Source: Corynebacterium urealyticum DSM 7109
GTDB taxonomy: Bacteria > Actinomycetota > Actinomycetes > Mycobacteriales > Mycobacteriaceae
Assembly (NCBI RefSeq): GCF_000069945.1
Contig: NC_010545.1
Span: forward strand, 2,170,001-2,234,000
DNA length: 64,000 nt
Reading direction: 5' to 3'
Part shown: positions 62,489 through 64,000 of the stretch, piece by piece
Layout of the letters: every line of letters starts with the position of its first letter
Position numbering within the stretch: position 1 is the stretch's first letter
Position numbers and translations under genes: made by a program
Notes under the pieces: generated by a model
The model's database searches: none
What the model was told of the DNA's origin: nothing
The model's input: the letters and a program-made list of their open reading frames with translations, nothing else

Positions 62489-63163
62489 CTAGCGCAGGTC
62501 GTTGCCGTCACCATCCGAATCGTAGGGGCCGGACTTCGTCAGGATGAGGATGAACTCCACAAAGGCCCAAATCTGCACGGCGAAGATAAAAGGGATTCCG
62601 ATGAGGACGATAGCGGTGGCCCATCCAAAGATCGTGAGGCCGAGCTGCCACTTCGCCCGGGTCGTGTAGTTCAAATAAAAGTTGTGTACGCCCAGGGACC
62701 CCAGGAAGAAAGCCAGGAGCGCCGCCACAGCCCAGGACTTCGGCTCAGCGTTCTCTGCGTGAAAGCCCTGCTGCACCCCATGCGAGTAACCGGGGTACGC
62801 CGGATAGTTCCCAGCCCCATACTGCGGCGGCATGCCCTGCATCTGGCCCCCATAGAACGAGGAACTATGGGCCGGGCCCCCGGAAGCATGACCTCCATGG
62901 GCAGGCCCGTACGACTGGCCACCATATGGCGAGCCCCCCTGCGTATGAGGTCCATAGCTCCCCATCCCGGTGGGGTAGCCGGGCACATTTGGGTTCCCCT
63001 GATGCCCAGCAGCGCCCGCACCGAATTGATCCTGATATTCATCAGCCAAGGGGTTGTAGGGGTTCTGGAAGTCCCCGAGTCCGCCCATCGGATCGCCAAT
63101 GAAGGGATCCTCCCCGTGGGGATTATTTGCCCTTTCACCGGAGTAAGGGTTCTGTGCCGCCAT
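62489..63163 (-). CDS. TM2-domain membrane protein
   Basis: A 224-residue protein. About 130 N-terminal residues are Gly/Pro/Tyr/Gln-rich and disordered (GGSPYGGQSYGPAHGGHASGG type). The C-terminal TM2 domain has two helices with KSWAVAALLAFFLGSLGVHNFYL, the G-x-x-H-x-F-Y-L motif, and WQLGLTIFGWATAIVLIGI. Its end is acidic. TM2 proteins have no firm function in bacteria. It lies upstream of dnaX on the same strand with a 55-bp gap and starts at an ATG. Confidence 0.88.
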   Translation of the reverse strand: MAAQNPYSGERANNPHGEDPFIGDPMGGLGDFQNPYNPLADEYQDQFGAGAAGHQGNPNVPGYPTGMGSYGPHTQGGSPYGGQSYGPAHGGHASGGPAHSSSFYGGQMQGMPPQYGAGNYPAYPGYSHGVQQGFHAENAEPKSWAVAALLAFFLGSLGVHNFYLNYTTRAKWQLGLTIFGWATAIVLIGIPFIFAVQIWAFVEFILILTKSGPYDSDGDGNDLR

Positions 63164-63213
63164 CGGTTCCCTCCGTTTTCTGCCTCGCGGCCCGTCGAAA
63201 CGGGCCGCCTCGT

Positions 63214-63894
63214 TTAGCGCATCAGATCGTTGATATTGACCTGCTGCTCGACCAAGTAGTTCTGGAGTTCATCCACGCCGTTGCGCCCCTCGTCGGCAGC
63301 GCGATCGAGGATATCCAGCTCGGCGTCGGTAATCATCACCAGCTGGGCCGGTACTGTCAGCCGACCCGGGTGCGTGTAGTCGAAGCCCTTGTCGCTCACC
63401 GGACCATCCGCACCGATCTGGTCGGCCTTCTTCTCCTCATTCCCGCCGTCGCCAGCGATCTCATGAACCTGCGGAACACCCTTCTCCCAGAGGAAAGGCA
63501 CGATCAGCAGCCCGTGACGAGCGGAAAGCCCCTCGCGCACGTGGTCACCCAGGCCACGCATCACCGTGCCGGGCTGCGGGGTCCACACGCCGGGGTCCTG
63601 GGAGACCATCGTGGCGGCGGCTGCCACCAGGTTCGGCGCAAGATCATCGTGACCCGCGGCCACCGTGACCAACTCGACGCGCACTTCGGTACCCGGCTCT
63701 GCCTCCAGACCGACCTCGATGCGACCAGCGTCCAGGCTCATCGCAACGGTCTCCGGCGCGGCCGTGCCGTCCCCGCCAAGAGCGACGGATGCGGCGGCGA
63801 ACTCCGGGAAGGACTCACCAACCCGGTAGGTGTCCACTTCGAGGGGCTCGGGCAGCAACTGCTCGACCCAGGCGAAAGTTTCCTCTTGGTTCAT
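63214..63894 (-). CDS. Conserved hypothetical protein, SUFU-like C-terminus possible
   Basis: A 226-residue soluble protein starting MNQEETFAWVEQLLPEP. No signal peptide or helix for membranes is seen. The C-terminal segment LTVPAQLVMITDAELDILDRAADEGRNGVDELQNYLVEQQVNINDLMR resembles bacterial Suppressor-of-fused-like domains (L-V-x-x-T-x-x-E-x), but this is a weak resemblance. Ala/Glu/Gly/Val dominate. GGAGG is upstream of the ATG at 63894. It is co-directional with the TM2 gene (50-bp gap), and the pair probably belongs to a transcription unit with the next gene. Function unknown. Confidence 0.7.
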   Translation of the reverse strand: MNQEETFAWVEQLLPEPLEVDTYRVGESFPEFAAASVALGGDGTAAPETVAMSLDAGRIEVGLEAEPGTEVRVELVTVAAGHDDLAPNLVAAAATMVSQDPGVWTPQPGTVMRGLGDHVREGLSARHGLLIVPFLWEKGVPQVHEIAGDGGNEEKKADQIGADGPVSDKGFDYTHPGRLTVPAQLVMITDAELDILDRAADEGRNGVDELQNYLVEQQVNINDLMR

Positions 63895-63926
63895 GTGTCC
63901 TCCTTCAGCTCCGACGCGGCCAGGTG

Positions 63927-64000
63927 TTAGGCCCCGGCCTCCACTGCCTCGATCGCCGCGAGCAGCACGCAGGTCGCAAAACCGTCCATCGCCAGGCGCA
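63927..64000 (-). CDS. Unidentified protein (3' end only, cut by window)
   Basis: The minus strand has an open frame ending in TAA at 63927-63929; its last visible residues are RLAMDGFATCVLLAAIEAVEAGA. Too short to assign a family. The gap to the next gene is 32 bp, so co-transcription is likely. Confidence 0.5.
   Translation of the reverse strand, partial: RLAMDGFATCVLLAAIEAVEAGA

Overview
The window is chromosomal DNA from a high-GC actinobacterium, almost certainly a Corynebacterium; I cannot name the species. The gene order matches the corynebacterial and mycobacterial chromosome: MBL hydrolase, RidA, WhiB4-type regulator, PonA2-type PBP, phosphoesterase and tRNA-Pro at one end, and mrp, ohr/katA, sigC, asd/lysC, leuA, murT/gatD, recR, ebfC and dnaX after it. 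The genus call is supported by LPxTG pili with class C sortases of the C. diphtheriae SpaDEF type, an IS1249-type insertion sequence, an isopropylmalate synthase with a leader peptide, and many genes that look leaderless.

Layout. 1-5815: envelope and stress block (partial MBL hydrolase, RidA, DUF4177, whcA, class A PBP, membrane phosphoesterase, tRNA-Pro). 5846-10350: three insertion sequences next to the tRNA gene. An IS30 element is followed by an IS1249-type element that is split near one end by an IS3-family element; target duplications allow both IS1249 and IS3 boundaries to be set exactly. 10823-17890: Mrp cation/proton antiporter operon (fused A/B, then C-G). 17981-23765: peroxide defence (ohr, katA), ECF sigma factor sigC, an SRPBCC-epimerase fusion and coproporphyrin ferrochelatase. 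23910-28027: membrane protein, then asd and lysC. 28193-34080: DMT transporter, acyl-CoA synthetase and two tandem paralogous secreted proteins of unknown function.

34227-42379 is an accessory pilus island: major pilin, sortase, base pilin and tip adhesin in one minus-strand operon, with a second sortase divergent from it. leuA follows (42786-44627), behind a leaderless leader peptide and a double-hairpin attenuator. 44802-48905 is visibly lower in GC and looks acquired: a TetR regulator, an APC permease, an acyl-CoA ligase and a MaoC-like hydratase, with a perfect 16-bp palindrome at the operon promoter. From 49053 the conserved order resumes: a DnaQ-like protein that lacks the catalytic Asp/Glu, murT-gatD (lipid II amidation), secreted phosphoesterase, flavin monooxygenase, recR, ebfC, dnaX, a TM2 protein, an unidentified protein and a cut gene at the edge.

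The least explained features lie between 51.6 and 58.2 kb. An intergenic palindromic repeat (arms of about 17-28 bp, partly conserved loop) occurs five times between genes in convergent and divergent contexts. In the same stretch, murT, gatD and recR each carry in-frame Gly/Ala/Ser-rich insertions that look like expansions of simple DNA repeats.
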